Of a stretch of DNA of 47,666 nt, positions 17,088 through 26,536 are shown one piece after another (within the stretch, counting starts at the first letter, position 1; each line of letters opens with the position of its first letter). The notes below the pieces were generated by a model. It did no database searches, was not told the DNA's origin, and worked only from the letters and a program-made list of their open reading frames with translations. The DNA is from a bacterium (GTDB lineage Bacteria > Desulfobacterota_D > UBA1144), in contig JABILG010000012.1 in assembly GCA_018654605.1 (NCBI GenBank), positions 1 through 47,666 on the forward strand, written 5' to 3'. The position numbers and the translations under genes are program-made.

Positions 17088-18091
17088 TTCTCTTTAACCC
17101 AATCCAGCATCATATCTAGGCCTAAATCTATATTAACCTTTGGTATCCAATCAAGCGCTATCTTAATCTTGTCGAGATCAGAGATATATACTTTTTGATC
17201 GCTGACTCGCATAGGATTTATTTTATATTTCATTTTATTCCCAGTTTTTAACTCTAACTTTTCAAAAAGCTCTAAGAGTGATAGGCTATTTGAAGCTCCA
17301 CCACCAATATTGAAAGCTTCGCCTTTTAAATTATCAAATTTATGAATTGATTCATAATACAATTCTACAATATCATCACAATGCAATATATCTCTGACCT
17401 GTTTACCAATCCCATAAATATCAATTTCTTCTTTCAGTGGTCTAGATAGCTTCTCACAGAAGAATCCAATCCAGCCTTGATCAACTGTAGCGAATTGGCG
17501 ACCTCCATACATAGTAGAATGCCTAAACACTGACAGCTTCATCTTGTATGACTTACAATAATCTAAGAAATATAAATCAGCAGCGCCCTTAGAGCATCCA
17601 TAAGGAGTAGAGAAATCAATCTTCATAGATTCAGGGAATCCATTTTTAAATTCAGGAGTTACATATCTCGTATTACTTTCATCAGTTTTAACATATTCAA
17701 GGTCGCCATAAACCTTATTAGATGATGCATAAATTGCCTTACAATCATTATCAATACTCTTTATCGATTCCAATATATTAATAGAACCAATAGTGTTAAT
17801 CTCAAAGTCCTTCAAAGGGCTATTTAACGAAGTAGTCATGGCTGTCTGCCCGGCAAGATGAAATACGAAGTCCGGCATTACAGTATGAAATACTTTTTTT
17901 ATTTCCTCATAATTGGAAATATCAGTTTCATATAAATTGAACTTTCCCTTACTCTTTAACCAGTCAAAATTCTTCTTTGACCCTAATCTATAAAAATTAT
18001 CAACTATTGTAATCTCATATCCAGAGTTCATACCATAAAGAGCCAGATTAGAGCCAAGAAATCCACATCCACCAGTTATTAGTATTTTCAT
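17084..18091 (-). CDS. rfbE: CDP-paratose 2-epimerase-like extended SDR (RfbE/Tyv family)
   Basis: A 335-residue extended SDR. It has GGCGFLG (7-13) for NAD binding, HLAGQTAMTTSL, the substrate strand SSNKVYGDLE (123-132), the catalytic YGCSK (Y164, K168), and FRHSTMYGGRQFATVDQGW, a stretch characteristic of CDP-paratose 2-epimerases that make CDP-tyvelose. The fold and motifs are secure; the substrate is not, because the canonical partner RfbH is outside this operon and lacks its iron-sulfur cysteines. It could act on CDP-6-deoxy or CDP-3,6-dideoxy sugars made by RfbG and later enzymes. Its ATG overlaps the preceding stop by 1 nt. Confidence 0.85.
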   Translation of the reverse strand: MKILITGGCGFLGSNLALYGMNSGYEITIVDNFYRLGSKKNFDWLKSKGKFNLYETDISNYEEIKKVFHTVMPDFVFHLAGQTAMTTSLNSPLKDFEINTIGSINILESIKSIDNDCKAIYASSNKVYGDLEYVKTDESNTRYVTPEFKNGFPESMKIDFSTPYGCSKGAADLYFLDYCKSYKMKLSVFRHSTMYGGRQFATVDQGWIGFFCEKLSRPLKEEIDIYGIGKQVRDILHCDDIVELYYESIHKFDNLKGEAFNIGGGASNSLSLLELFEKLELKTGNKMKYKINPMRVSDQKVYISDLDKIKIALDWIPKVNIDLGLDMMLDWVKEK

Positions 18092-18981
18092 TAAAGCCCA
18101 CCTTTAACAAGAGGCCTAATCACCCTACCTAGTCCTGCTTTTAATCCAACTGTACTTTTAAGCCTTAACCAAGCTGGATTCTTTTTACTATTAAATTCTT
18201 CTCTTAATATCTTATTAGTTTTCTTGTAGAGGCTGCCTTTATGGGTGTTAATAAATATGTTTGATTTCAACAAGGATTTAATAGTAACAATAAATTTATT
18301 AAGAGTTTTGAATTCAGATGATGAAAAAAATAATTCAGAATATGGCTCTTCAAGTTTATGTATTGAACCTATTAGTTTATGGATATATTTTAGGAAATCA
18401 TCTATGTATAAGAAATTCCTAATTAAATTTGGATTATAGAGCGTAATATTCTTATCATTATTCATTATCTCAAAAACTGTTTTGTTGACAAACTTATGGA
18501 GTTTATCATTTGGCCCGTAGATTATATCGCAATAAATGTTAATTCTATTAAATGATGAATTTTCAGTAATAAAGAATTGCCTAAAACTTTCCTTAGAATT
18601 ATGATATTCCCTTCCTTTTCCATGACCAATAATAGAACTCGGAAGACCTCGTGAGACTAGAGCCTTATTTGTGTCCAAATTAACAAAATAGTCCACTCTG
18701 TACTTATTAGTTAATTTAAAAATTCTCTTTGAGTCTAGATAATTAACTCTATTTAAATCTTTGGTTTTACCTAAAAGTATTCCTCTATTGTTAAAAACTA
18801 TATTAATTTCTTTTAACTCTAATATCTTTTCGAAGTCATTATAATGATACACCCTTTTATTATGATTGACCCTTGAGGATTTATCCGTCAAGAAGAAGAA
18901 ATTTGATTTATTGAATTTCTTAAAAATATTTAAGCCTATAAATCCATCAATACTAGTAAATAAAACTTTTTTTTCTATCAT
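18091..18981 (-). CDS. Divergent extended SDR, possible CDP-4-keto-sugar reductase
   Basis: A 296-residue protein in the place where paratose or abequose operons hold a reductase (RfbS/RfbJ). Sequence support is partial: the glycine turn reads TSIDGFIG (9-16) instead of TGxxGFIG, a catalytic YxxxK is present as YHNSK (Y126-K130), and later CDIIYGPND and IRNFLYIDDF match the YGPxD and RDFxYVDD motifs of epimerase-type SDRs. The last 60 residues are strongly basic and do not look like the family. It sits 2 nt from rfbG and 1 nt into rfbE. Reduction of the 4-keto group is a reasonable guess; altered cofactor binding is possible. Confidence 0.65.
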   Translation of the reverse strand: MIEKKVLFTSIDGFIGLNIFKKFNKSNFFFLTDKSSRVNHNKRVYHYNDFEKILELKEINIVFNNRGILLGKTKDLNRVNYLDSKRIFKLTNKYRVDYFVNLDTNKALVSRGLPSSIIGHGKGREYHNSKESFRQFFITENSSFNRINIYCDIIYGPNDKLHKFVNKTVFEIMNNDKNITLYNPNLIRNFLYIDDFLKYIHKLIGSIHKLEEPYSELFFSSSEFKTLNKFIVTIKSLLKSNIFINTHKGSLYKKTNKILREEFNSKKNPAWLRLKSTVGLKAGLGRVIRPLVKGGL

Positions 18982-18983
18982 CT

Positions 18984-20042
18984 TTAAATCTTAAAATAAT
19001 CTTTAATTAAACTAATTGAAAATTCTTGTATGTCCTTAGGATTAGAACGATAAGATTCGTTCCATTTTATAGTCTGGTCTATTGCACCCAAGGTCTTATA
19101 TTTATTTTTCCATCCAAGCTCATTAAATGCTTTTCTAGAGTTTAATAAAAGATTCTTAGATTCTTTAAATCCTTTATTTTTATTTAAAAATTTAATATCT
19201 TTATAATTAAAATATTTAGCAATATATCTTACTATTTCCTGAACTGTCACCACATCTTTCTGAACTGGTGCAAAGTTATAAGATAAGACTTGTTTTTTTC
19301 CCATCTTCTTCAACATAGCGGTCTGCAACAAATAGCCACTAAGGACGTCTAGTATGTATTGCCAAGGTCTTATAGAGTTAGGATTCCTAATTATTAGTCT
19401 ATCCTTATTAATTATTGATTCAAAGATATCTGGTATCAATCTATCTTCCCCAAAGTCGCCCCCACCTATTACGTTCCCAGCTCTAGCTGTTCCAATAGCA
19501 ATATTATTCTTTAAAAAGCTCTCATGAAAAGACTTGGTCAGAAGTTCTGAACATGCTTTACTAGAAGAATATATGTCCTTCCCACCTAAACTATCAGTTT
19601 CCTTAAATCCTCTTTTACTATCATCATTCTCGTAACACTTATCTGTTGTGATATTTAAAAAGAACTTAAGAGTTTTGATGTTTCTGGAAATATTTAGCAA
19701 GTTAGATACACCTAATACATTAGATTGAATTGTCTCTATAGGATTCTTATATGATCTAATTACATAAGGCTGAGCAGCTAAATGAAAAATAATTTCTGGC
19801 TGAATCTTTTCAATTGATTTTTCTAATTTCTTATAATCTACTAGGTTGATATAATTTGAATTTATTTTCCTATTTAACTTAATTATATTATAGAAATTTC
19901 CTCTTGTGTCCTCGGGTTTTAGTGATATACCATGAACTTCAGCTCCAAATTCACTTAAGATTAAAGAAAGCCAAGCGCCCTTAAAGCCAGTATGTCCAGT
20001 AACAAGGACTCTTTTACCAGAATAAAATCTTTTTAAGTTCAT
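18984..20042 (-). CDS. rfbG: CDP-glucose 4,6-dehydratase
   Basis: This 352-residue extended SDR converts CDP-D-glucose to CDP-4-dehydro-6-deoxy-D-glucose using bound NAD. The hallmarks are GHTGFKG (16-22), HLAAQPYVIRSY, TTDKCY (132-137, with the TDK active-site triad partner), the catalytic YSSSK (Y158, K162) and ARAGNVIGGGDFGEDRLIPD, all diagnostic for RfbG rather than dTDP-glucose dehydratase. Length matches the family (about 355-360). It lies 3 nt downstream of rfbF in the same operon. Confidence 0.95.
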   Translation of the reverse strand: MNLKRFYSGKRVLVTGHTGFKGAWLSLILSEFGAEVHGISLKPEDTRGNFYNIIKLNRKINSNYINLVDYKKLEKSIEKIQPEIIFHLAAQPYVIRSYKNPIETIQSNVLGVSNLLNISRNIKTLKFFLNITTDKCYENDDSKRGFKETDSLGGKDIYSSSKACSELLTKSFHESFLKNNIAIGTARAGNVIGGGDFGEDRLIPDIFESIINKDRLIIRNPNSIRPWQYILDVLSGYLLQTAMLKKMGKKQVLSYNFAPVQKDVVTVQEIVRYIAKYFNYKDIKFLNKNKGFKESKNLLLNSRKAFNELGWKNKYKTLGAIDQTIKWNESYRSNPKDIQEFSISLIKDYFKI

Positions 20043-20045
20043 TTT

Positions 20046-20813
20046 CTACCAGGTTTTCCAGGGTGGGTTTTTGAGTTTTGATAATTCTTCTAAATAGACC
20101 TTGTCCCTGATTGTATCCATAGGATGCCAGAACCCTAGATGTTTGAATCCCATCAAATTCCCCGATGCTGCAATCTTTTTAAGAGGTGCCTTCTCCCACT
20201 GCTCATTACTATTAGAAATATACTTTAACGCCTTTTTGTTTACAACGAAAAAGCCTGCATTAACAAATTTATCAGAATTATCTTGTTTCTCCTTAATGCT
20301 GGAAATTCTATTTCCTTTAAAAGTAATGGATCCAAATCTTCCTTCAGGGATTGCCGCAGTCATTGTTACTAATTTTTTATGTTTTTTATGAAATTCTATA
20401 CTTTTCCTAATGTTCACATCACCGACTCCATCACCATAAGTTAATAAAAAAACATCTTCAGGGATATATTTAGCAACTTTCTTAATTCTTCCTGCAGTAT
20501 TTGTTTCTAATCCTGTATCAATAATAGATATCTTCCAATTCTCTTTAACGTTAGAATCTACTTCAACAATATTATCTTTAATATCAACATGAATCACAGA
20601 ATTATTAACTTTATAATTAACAAAATAGTTTTTTATATAATTCGATTTATAACCGGTACATATTATAAACTCGTCAATTCCATGTGCAGAATAATGCTTC
20701 ATAATATGCCAAAGTATCGGCCTATCACCAATTTCAATCATTGGCTTGGGCACTTCTTGAGTCTCTTCACTCAACCTTGTACCTTTACCACCAGCTAGGA
20801 TTACACATTTCAT
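20046..20813 (-). CDS. rfbF: Glucose-1-phosphate cytidylyltransferase
   Basis: This 255-residue nucleotidyltransferase makes CDP-glucose from CTP and glucose 1-phosphate. It opens with the nucleotide-binding LAGGKGTRLSEET and VPKPMIEIGDRPILWHIM, has LTYGDGVGDVNI for metal and sugar binding, EGRFGSI, FVNAGFFV, and ends with the typical FWHPMDTIRDKVYLE followed by PPWKTW. It heads a six-gene operon (rfbF, rfbG, SDR, rfbE-like, GT2, DUF6311) with gaps of 0-3 nt. The 43-bp space to the divergent GT87-like gene must hold both promoters. Confidence 0.95.
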   Translation of the reverse strand: MKCVILAGGKGTRLSEETQEVPKPMIEIGDRPILWHIMKHYSAHGIDEFIICTGYKSNYIKNYFVNYKVNNSVIHVDIKDNIVEVDSNVKENWKISIIDTGLETNTAGRIKKVAKYIPEDVFLLTYGDGVGDVNIRKSIEFHKKHKKLVTMTAAIPEGRFGSITFKGNRISSIKEKQDNSDKFVNAGFFVVNKKALKYISNSNEQWEKAPLKKIAASGNLMGFKHLGFWHPMDTIRDKVYLEELSKLKNPPWKTW

Positions 20814-20856
20814 AATAAATCTATAAGATATAATACTATAAGGAATCGAGATATAA

Positions 20857-22092
20857 ATGGGAAAATCAATTTATTTTAAACTACTGTTACTTCTTTCTGT
20901 ATTTTGTTCCGCTTATTTCAGAATTTATCAAAATTTAGCTGAATCAAAACAATTCTTTTGGGATTCAATGGTTTATTATTGTGGGCCCTTTATCTTTAGC
21001 CAAACTGGCAACGGATATGGTCCCCTTGTAGATTGCTCTAAAGAATTAACTAACTTTAAATTTGTCTATTTGCCAATCTATCTAAGGATTTTAAACTTTC
21101 ATATTACAACCCCTGAAAATTTTGAGATTATTTGGATATCAATCTTGACCTTATCTGTCCTCTTAGTTGTTTTTTGTATGCAAAAGATATATGGGGGAAT
21201 GAGCCTGATTATGTCTCTATTTGTATCAATATTCAGCTTTAGCTCAATTCCGCTATATGGTTATATTTCTGGGAATATATCTTCTATACTTTATGTTTCT
21301 ACAACAATTGGTCTTATGCTATCAATCTCTAATAAACCAAGAATTAGAGATATGGGCATAATCCTGATTACTCTTCCAAGCTTATTTAAAATTCATATGA
21401 TTCTTTTTTTACTTGTACCATTTGCTATAACAAAAAGCAGGGACATCAATAAGTTATTAGTCTTAGCGATATCTCCTTTTGCTTTTATTCTTATTAATAG
21501 TTGGCTGTATCCAGAAGAATTTACTTTATTATCAAAGAATATTGCAATACTTCCTTATATTGGAGACATGGGTGTAGGCTCCTTGCAAGTAATCAATTAT
21601 ATAAAATCTAATCTTTTAGGTGTAGGAATCCCATTTAAATCAGGTGCTCATGATTGGCTTATAGGGCCAAACGAGATAGATAAGGTGGACTTCTTAATTG
21701 ACTATATTGCATATACAGCACTACTTATATTTGTAATATTTAGAATTTATAAAATAAAATTTATCAAGCTTTCTAATAATCCAAGAATAGAGAGAAACCT
21801 TAAGTTCTCCATTGCAATAGTAGGAGTCTATCTTCTTATACCAAGATTAAAGCAATATGATATGCTGATATGTGGAATTCCGACAATCTATCTAGTAAAT
21901 AGTATTTTCCTTAATGATGGAATAAAGAAATTTAAACTTTCTTTTAAGGCAGAATATATGATTCTTTTACTCAATACTATGATTTTAGGCTTTTATAATA
22001 TTAAGGGTGATAATTATTTTATATATCCTATCATTTTATCTATATTCTTGTTGACCATACTAAGTATTGATAAAATCAAAAGTGATATATAA
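20857..22092 (+). CDS. GT87/DUF2029-like polytopic membrane protein
   Basis: A 411-residue membrane protein with about ten hydrophobic segments. The first loop reads FFWDSMVYYCGPFIF, matching the WDxxVYY acidic loop of GT87 (DUF2029) polyprenyl-phosphate-dependent mannosyltransferases, and KIHMILFLLVPF resembles the KxxxxLLLPxFL segment of that family. A second pair of Cys (CGP and VDCSKE) in the first periplasmic loop is shared in position with the proteins at 22115 and 44148, suggesting a disulfide. It is paralogous to both. Donor and acceptor unknown. Confidence 0.72.
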   Translation: MGKSIYFKLLLLLSVFCSAYFRIYQNLAESKQFFWDSMVYYCGPFIFSQTGNGYGPLVDCSKELTNFKFVYLPIYLRILNFHITTPENFEIIWISILTLSVLLVVFCMQKIYGGMSLIMSLFVSIFSFSSIPLYGYISGNISSILYVSTTIGLMLSISNKPRIRDMGIILITLPSLFKIHMILFLLVPFAITKSRDINKLLVLAISPFAFILINSWLYPEEFTLLSKNIAILPYIGDMGVGSLQVINYIKSNLLGVGIPFKSGAHDWLIGPNEIDKVDFLIDYIAYTALLIFVIFRIYKIKFIKLSNNPRIERNLKFSIAIVGVYLLIPRLKQYDMLICGIPTIYLVNSIFLNDGIKKFKLSFKAEYMILLLNTMILGFYNIKGDNYFIYPIILSIFLLTILSIDKIKSDI

Positions 22093-22114
22093 AAAGTTAA
22101 AAATAATATATGAT

Positions 22115-23440
22115 ATGAGTATTAAAATGTTAAATTTTAAAGAAAAAGTACCATATATAAAAGAAACAATTGTGAAAATCTACAGAAAAAATTCTGAGGT
22201 ATTCAATTTAACTTCTATTGACATAATTAATAACTTTTTACTTATTCTTTTTTCGTACATGCTTATGGGCCTTATATCTAATCAAATAATAAACTCATCA
22301 TTTATTACGGCTCACATCCTTTCTTGGGACTCATATGTTTATATGTGTGGAGTTAGCTTATTCCTGAATGGTCAAGATCCATACGATTATATCATTTTAA
22401 GAGACTGCCTTCCTGATAATTGGAATTTTTATTTTAATATGCCATTAACAGTAATATATCTTTATCTCCCTTTCGCTAAACTAACAAATTTCCAATGGCT
22501 ATTCATTATTAATGCAATTAACTTTTATTTATTAATTTCTTTATTCTTAAAACTAATTAAAAGGTTTGATATAGGTAAAAAAACTGTACTTATCCTTACA
22601 GGATATTTCTTTTTTGTTATCAATACTTTTGATGGTGCCATAACGGTTGCTATATACTCGGGGAACATGGGTCTTCCTATTGCACTTTTAGCATTGAACC
22701 TACTCATTGATTACATTGAGGAAAAGAATAATAGATTCATATATCTTATAGTTTTTGTAACTTTGTTGAAACCTATCTATATATGTTTTTGTGGTGCAAT
22801 ACTCCTAAAAGAGAAGAGCTTTAAGAGGTTCCTGATAAAGCTTATATATGTACTTATAAGTGTTATTGGACTCTATGGCATTTTATACTTTTTAGACCCA
22901 ATAAACTTTAAAGGCTTTGTAGATAATACTTCGCATCTTGCTAATTCAATTGATCTAGGTTTTGGATTTATAAGTTTAACAAAAGAATTACTAGACTTTC
23001 TTAGCTTCCACTATGAGAGCATGTCAATCTTAACTATTGTTGGATCTTCTATCTGCATAATCCATATATTCTTTATCTATTTTATTACGAAGAAAATCCA
23101 GACCAGCACACTTGAAAAAATAATCCTAATTTCTTTAACAACAATGCTATTTTTCCCTCGAATAAAGGTCTATGATTCACTTTTTATAATTCCAATCATA
23201 AGTTATTTGCCTTTTTACTTTTACAATACTTTTAATGATAAAGATTCCGTATTTAAATTAGCAATAACCCGGAACGTATATCTTCTACAAGAAAGACTGC
23301 ACCTTATTGTTACAGTGCTAATAATTTATCCACTATTTATATATAACAGATGGGAACCTTACCATTTCACTTTTATAATTCTCATTTCTCTTTACCTATT
23401 TATCTTTACCATAAACAAGAAGTCAAAGACTGTGTCATAA
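22115..23440 (+). CDS. GT87/DUF2029-like polytopic membrane protein
   Basis: This protein is 441 residues from the ATG at 22115; an upstream TTG at 22067 would overlap the previous gene by 26 nt and is less likely. It has the acidic loop SWDSYVYMCGVSLF followed by NGQDPYDY, LRDCLPDNW, then FYFNMPLTVIYLYLPF, which is the GT87-style WDxxVY...PYDY...PPL pattern. A short soluble N-terminal stretch of about 45 residues precedes the first membrane segment. It follows its paralogue at 20857 closely and its 3' end overlaps the converging gene at 23435 by 6 nt. Likely GT-C transferase. Confidence 0.72.
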   Translation: MSIKMLNFKEKVPYIKETIVKIYRKNSEVFNLTSIDIINNFLLILFSYMLMGLISNQIINSSFITAHILSWDSYVYMCGVSLFLNGQDPYDYIILRDCLPDNWNFYFNMPLTVIYLYLPFAKLTNFQWLFIINAINFYLLISLFLKLIKRFDIGKKTVLILTGYFFFVINTFDGAITVAIYSGNMGLPIALLALNLLIDYIEEKNNRFIYLIVFVTLLKPIYICFCGAILLKEKSFKRFLIKLIYVLISVIGLYGILYFLDPINFKGFVDNTSHLANSIDLGFGFISLTKELLDFLSFHYESMSILTIVGSSICIIHIFFIYFITKKIQTSTLEKIILISLTTMLFFPRIKVYDSLFIIPIISYLPFYFYNTFNDKDSVFKLAITRNVYLLQERLHLIVTVLIIYPLFIYNRWEPYHFTFIILISLYLFIFTINKKSKTVS

Positions 23441-24637
23441 AGAGTGGAAATTTATTCTACAATTAGTAGGGATGTCACTTTGGCTTAGTCTTACATTGAT
23501 TAATTCAGAGCCTATTGAAAACTCATAGCTATTATTTAAATTAAGATTAAGAGTTTTGACCGGATACTGCTCATTGAGTTCATCGATAAAATTATCGCAC
23601 TTGCCTACCAAATCAATAAAACCGCTTCTGATTACAAGAAATTTTTCGTTCTGCTTTATATAGTCAATGTAAAAACTAACGACTTCTGCAAACATAGTAT
23701 TTTCTTTTACTATTCCTGCAATTTGATTATCACCAGAAACATTTCTAAAAACTAAGCTAGTAAGGTCTTTTGTATCTGAAGGCTTGAAGTAAAGCCTAAA
23801 TTCAGAGACCCTAAAACCCAAAATTTTTGTCAACTTATTGGATCTCTCAAGCTTATCTTTTGATTCAACTTCAAAAAAAGCACATCTTTTTAGAATATCG
23901 TTAATATATTTTATTGACCCCTTAATATCTTCATCAACCCATCCAGACTCCATACTAAAGGCTCTTTTATTTCCTTCATATTCTTTATAATCTGAATTAT
24001 ATATATATGAGCTATAGATATCAGTAGGATCATAATTAATCTGCTTTAAGTGACAAATCTCATTATAATAGCGGACTTTTTTAGCTAACCCAGAAGAATA
24101 AAGATAAGGAGAAAGAACAAAGGGTGACAATAACGGTCTAATGTTCTTAATTGCAGAATACAACTCCTGAGATCTCTTATGAAGAAATGTCACTTCATTC
24201 TGTAGCAATTCTGTAAAAATTTTAATGCTGTCCATATTAAAAACAAAAGCTCTAGAGGGGTTTAAATGTTTCCTAATCAAATTATCTTTAATTAGCTTAT
24301 CGGGATTTAATCCAACATCATCGTTTATAACGTAGAATGTGAGCTCTGTCGCTTTAGGTAAATCAATTATAATTTGAAAATCTTTCTCGTTTATCAAACT
24401 TGATGTTTTTTGAATGTAAGTAGTTAAATAGGACAAAATTTTTATTTCAAGTTCTGTCTTATTTTTTTTAACTAAAACACCTGGTCTCTGAAGGAGATTA
24501 AAGAGTTCTTTATTTTCCCTTAGTTCGTCAGTGAAGTAATAATTAAAAGCAATTGATGGCTTAAAAATTCTATCAACTTTTATAGCTATAAAAGATAAAA
24601 TTAATGAGGTTATTAGAATTAAAAATGCCCTTTTCAT
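23435..24637 (-). CDS. Membrane-anchored protein of unknown function
   Basis: A 400-residue protein that I do not recognise. Residues 5-20 form one hydrophobic segment (a signal anchor), followed by about 370 soluble residues probably facing the periplasm. The soluble part is mixed alpha/beta with many Lys, Glu and Asn. Two Cys appear in the middle (ICHLKQ and KRCAFF) and two near the C-terminus (GKCDNF, TNCRIN), consistent with disulfides. It is transcribed alone, sitting head-on against the GT87-like gene and divergently from the SDR at 24735. Its position inside the island suggests a role in glycan assembly or acceptor recognition, but that is context only. Confidence 0.6.
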   Translation of the reverse strand: MKRAFLILITSLILSFIAIKVDRIFKPSIAFNYYFTDELRENKELFNLLQRPGVLVKKNKTELEIKILSYLTTYIQKTSSLINEKDFQIIIDLPKATELTFYVINDDVGLNPDKLIKDNLIRKHLNPSRAFVFNMDSIKIFTELLQNEVTFLHKRSQELYSAIKNIRPLLSPFVLSPYLYSSGLAKKVRYYNEICHLKQINYDPTDIYSSYIYNSDYKEYEGNKRAFSMESGWVDEDIKGSIKYINDILKRCAFFEVESKDKLERSNKLTKILGFRVSEFRLYFKPSDTKDLTSLVFRNVSGDNQIAGIVKENTMFAEVVSFYIDYIKQNEKFLVIRSGFIDLVGKCDNFIDELNEQYPVKTLNLNLNNSYEFSIGSELINVRLSQSDIPTNCRINFHSL

Positions 24638-24734
24638 GATTAATAAAGTCGACTAAGTTTTAGGATATAGTAAATGAAATCTATATCAACATATATTTTT
24701 ATATTAACAAAACCTATATGTTACAATACCTCTA

Positions 24735-25616
24735 ATGAAACTCTTAGTGACAGGCGGTAGTGCCTTTATTGGTTCTACTTTGGCTGAAAATCTATCTAGC
24801 TCCTTTCATGTTCATGCTCCAACATCATCTGAGCTAAATCTTCTAGATTACGAAAAAGTTTCTGCGTATATTAAAAAAAACAACTTTGACGTTATTATAC
24901 ATTCGGCGAACCACTTGGTTCACCCACTTCTAAAAGAATCAAAAAGTCCTGAGATTCAGTTAATCAATAATATGAAAATGTTTTTTAATATAGCGCTAAA
25001 TAAGAAATCGTTTGGTAAGATGATCTATTTTGGGTCAGGAGCTGAATTTGGTAGAGAGCATTGGACTTCAAAAATGGAGGAAACCTACTTTGGTCAGAAC
25101 TTCCCAACAGATCAATATGGATTATCGAAATATTTCATGAATGCACACTGTCGTTTATCACAGAATATATACAACCTTAGGTTGTTTGGAATGTTTGGTG
25201 AAAAAGATGACTGGAGATTTAGATTTATTCCTTACCTTTGTGCAAAAGCCTCCTTAAAAGAAGATTTAATTATTAACCAAGATTCTATATTTGGATTCTT
25301 ATATATTGACGATTTAGTACAAATAGTTAAAAAGTTTATTGAAACTGAAGTAGCTCCTGGTGACTATAATGTTTGTAACGATGAAGAGTTAAAGCTCACT
25401 GAGATTGCAAAGATTATAAGTAATTTAGATGAAAAAAGGCAGGTAGTTGTGAAAAACAAAGGGATACTAACCTCATATAGTGGCAACAATAGCAAACTAA
25501 GAGATACTTTCCCTGATATAAAATTTACTTCTGTTCAAGAAGGTATACAAAGAATATATAAATTTTACAAAGATAATCCTAAGATAATTGATTCTACAAA
25601 ATTTCTTATAAAGTAA
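24735..25616 (+). CDS. Extended SDR, NAD(P)-dependent sugar reductase/epimerase
   Basis: A 293-residue SDR with GGSAFIGS (7-14), the catalytic region FGSGAEFG (99-106) and YGLSK (Y128, K132), then NLRLFGMFG and FLYIDDLVQI. The GSGAEFG...YGLSKYF spacing resembles GDP-fucose synthase and YerF-type 4-keto reductases. Being next to the thiamine enzymes, it is a candidate for reducing a branched 4-keto sugar or its acyl side chain, as YerF does in yersiniose synthesis. It lacks a Shine-Dalgarno; TACAAT with a TG element sits 7 nt before the ATG (24722-24727), suggesting a leaderless transcript. It converges with the transketolase operon, 2 nt apart. Confidence 0.8.
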   Translation: MKLLVTGGSAFIGSTLAENLSSSFHVHAPTSSELNLLDYEKVSAYIKKNNFDVIIHSANHLVHPLLKESKSPEIQLINNMKMFFNIALNKKSFGKMIYFGSGAEFGREHWTSKMEETYFGQNFPTDQYGLSKYFMNAHCRLSQNIYNLRLFGMFGEKDDWRFRFIPYLCAKASLKEDLIINQDSIFGFLYIDDLVQIVKKFIETEVAPGDYNVCNDEELKLTEIAKIISNLDEKRQVVVKNKGILTSYSGNNSKLRDTFPDIKFTSVQEGIQRIYKFYKDNPKIIDSTKFLIK

Positions 25617-25618
25617 AA

Positions 25619-26533
25619 CTATTTAAGAAGTTTATTGATAACTTTTACTAGACCTTCTTTGTCAATACCGTGCAGTGACCTTAAGTACTTTTGATTTCCA
25701 ACTAAATCATAACCATCAGACAGGACTCCACATGAAATAACTCTTGCAGGCTCCTCAAGACTCACAGAGATTTCAGAGACATAGCTTCCGAAACCACCTA
25801 TTTTCTTATGCTCTTCGAGTGTAATAAATGTTTTTCCTTTAGATAAAAGCTTCTTTATTTCGGGCTTAGTCTCTTCTGATATTATAGGACACGAGAAGAG
25901 GCCGACGTTAATCCCTTTTTCTTTATAAAAGTCACAACAATCAATAGCCTCAACAAGTATGGAGCCACATGATAATATATTTATCTCTGAGAGCTTTTTA
26001 TGACAAATTACATTACCTGATGCTGAAATTTTTTTCTTATAAAGATCAGGCTCGCCACCTTTAGCCAACCTTAAGTATTTAGGGCTAGTATTTTTAATGA
26101 TTTTATTAAAGCAAAATTCTAACTCGAGTCTATCAGCTGGGACATAAACCGTCATATTTGGCAAGCACCTAGTTATCGTAATATCTTCAATTCCATGATG
26201 AGTATACCCATGTGTACCGTATGGCAAACCGCCACCTACTGCTACAACTGTTACATCTAAGTCGTGATAGCAGATATCATTTCTAATTTGCTCATGACAC
26301 CTGGATGTAGCAAAGTTTGAAATTGAATACGTAAAGACTTTGTTCCCTTCTAATGCTAGACCCGATGAAACACCCATCATATTTTGCTCAGCAACACCCA
26401 TATTGAAGAAGTTCTTGGGGTTCTTCTTAATAAAGGGTTCTAAGACCGAAAAACCTAAGTCCCCCGTAAGAAGGTAAACATTCTTTTTCTTACTAGCATA
26501 TTTAACTAAATTCTCTACAAAGCTATTTCGCAT
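25619..26533 (-). CDS. Split transketolase, C-terminal subunit
   Basis: This 304-residue protein is equivalent to the pyrimidine-binding plus C-terminal domains of transketolase. It has LTGDLGFSVLEPF, NMGVAEQNMMGVSSGLA (with the catalytic Glu of ThDP enzymes), SNFATSRCHEQIRND, and GLPYGTHGYTHHGIEDI, typical of transketolase C-terminal subunits. The last 130 residues form the transketolase_C domain. It must pair with an N-terminal subunit; two are encoded just upstream, the nearer one 3 nt away. Transketolases move a two-carbon ketol unit; in a sugar-nucleotide cluster the acceptor could be a 4-keto hexose. Confidence 0.92.
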   Translation of the reverse strand: MRNSFVENLVKYASKKKNVYLLTGDLGFSVLEPFIKKNPKNFFNMGVAEQNMMGVSSGLALEGNKVFTYSISNFATSRCHEQIRNDICYHDLDVTVVAVGGGLPYGTHGYTHHGIEDITITRCLPNMTVYVPADRLELEFCFNKIIKNTSPKYLRLAKGGEPDLYKKKISASGNVICHKKLSEINILSCGSILVEAIDCCDFYKEKGINVGLFSCPIISEETKPEIKKLLSKGKTFITLEEHKKIGGFGSYVSEISVSLEEPARVISCGVLSDGYDLVGNQKYLRSLHGIDKEGLVKVINKLLK

Positions 26534-26536
26534 ATT

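Noticed and set aside
20101-20391. Plus-strand open frame inside rfbF
   Set aside because: It lies wholly within a well-identified gene on the other strand and has no promoter, Shine-Dalgarno or family resemblance.
17084-20813. A standard tyvelose or paratose O-antigen operon
   Set aside because: RfbF, RfbG and an RfbE-like gene are present, but a normal RfbH with iron-sulfur cysteines, its reductase and a clear paratose synthase are missing, and thiamine enzymes are present. The end sugar cannot be named.
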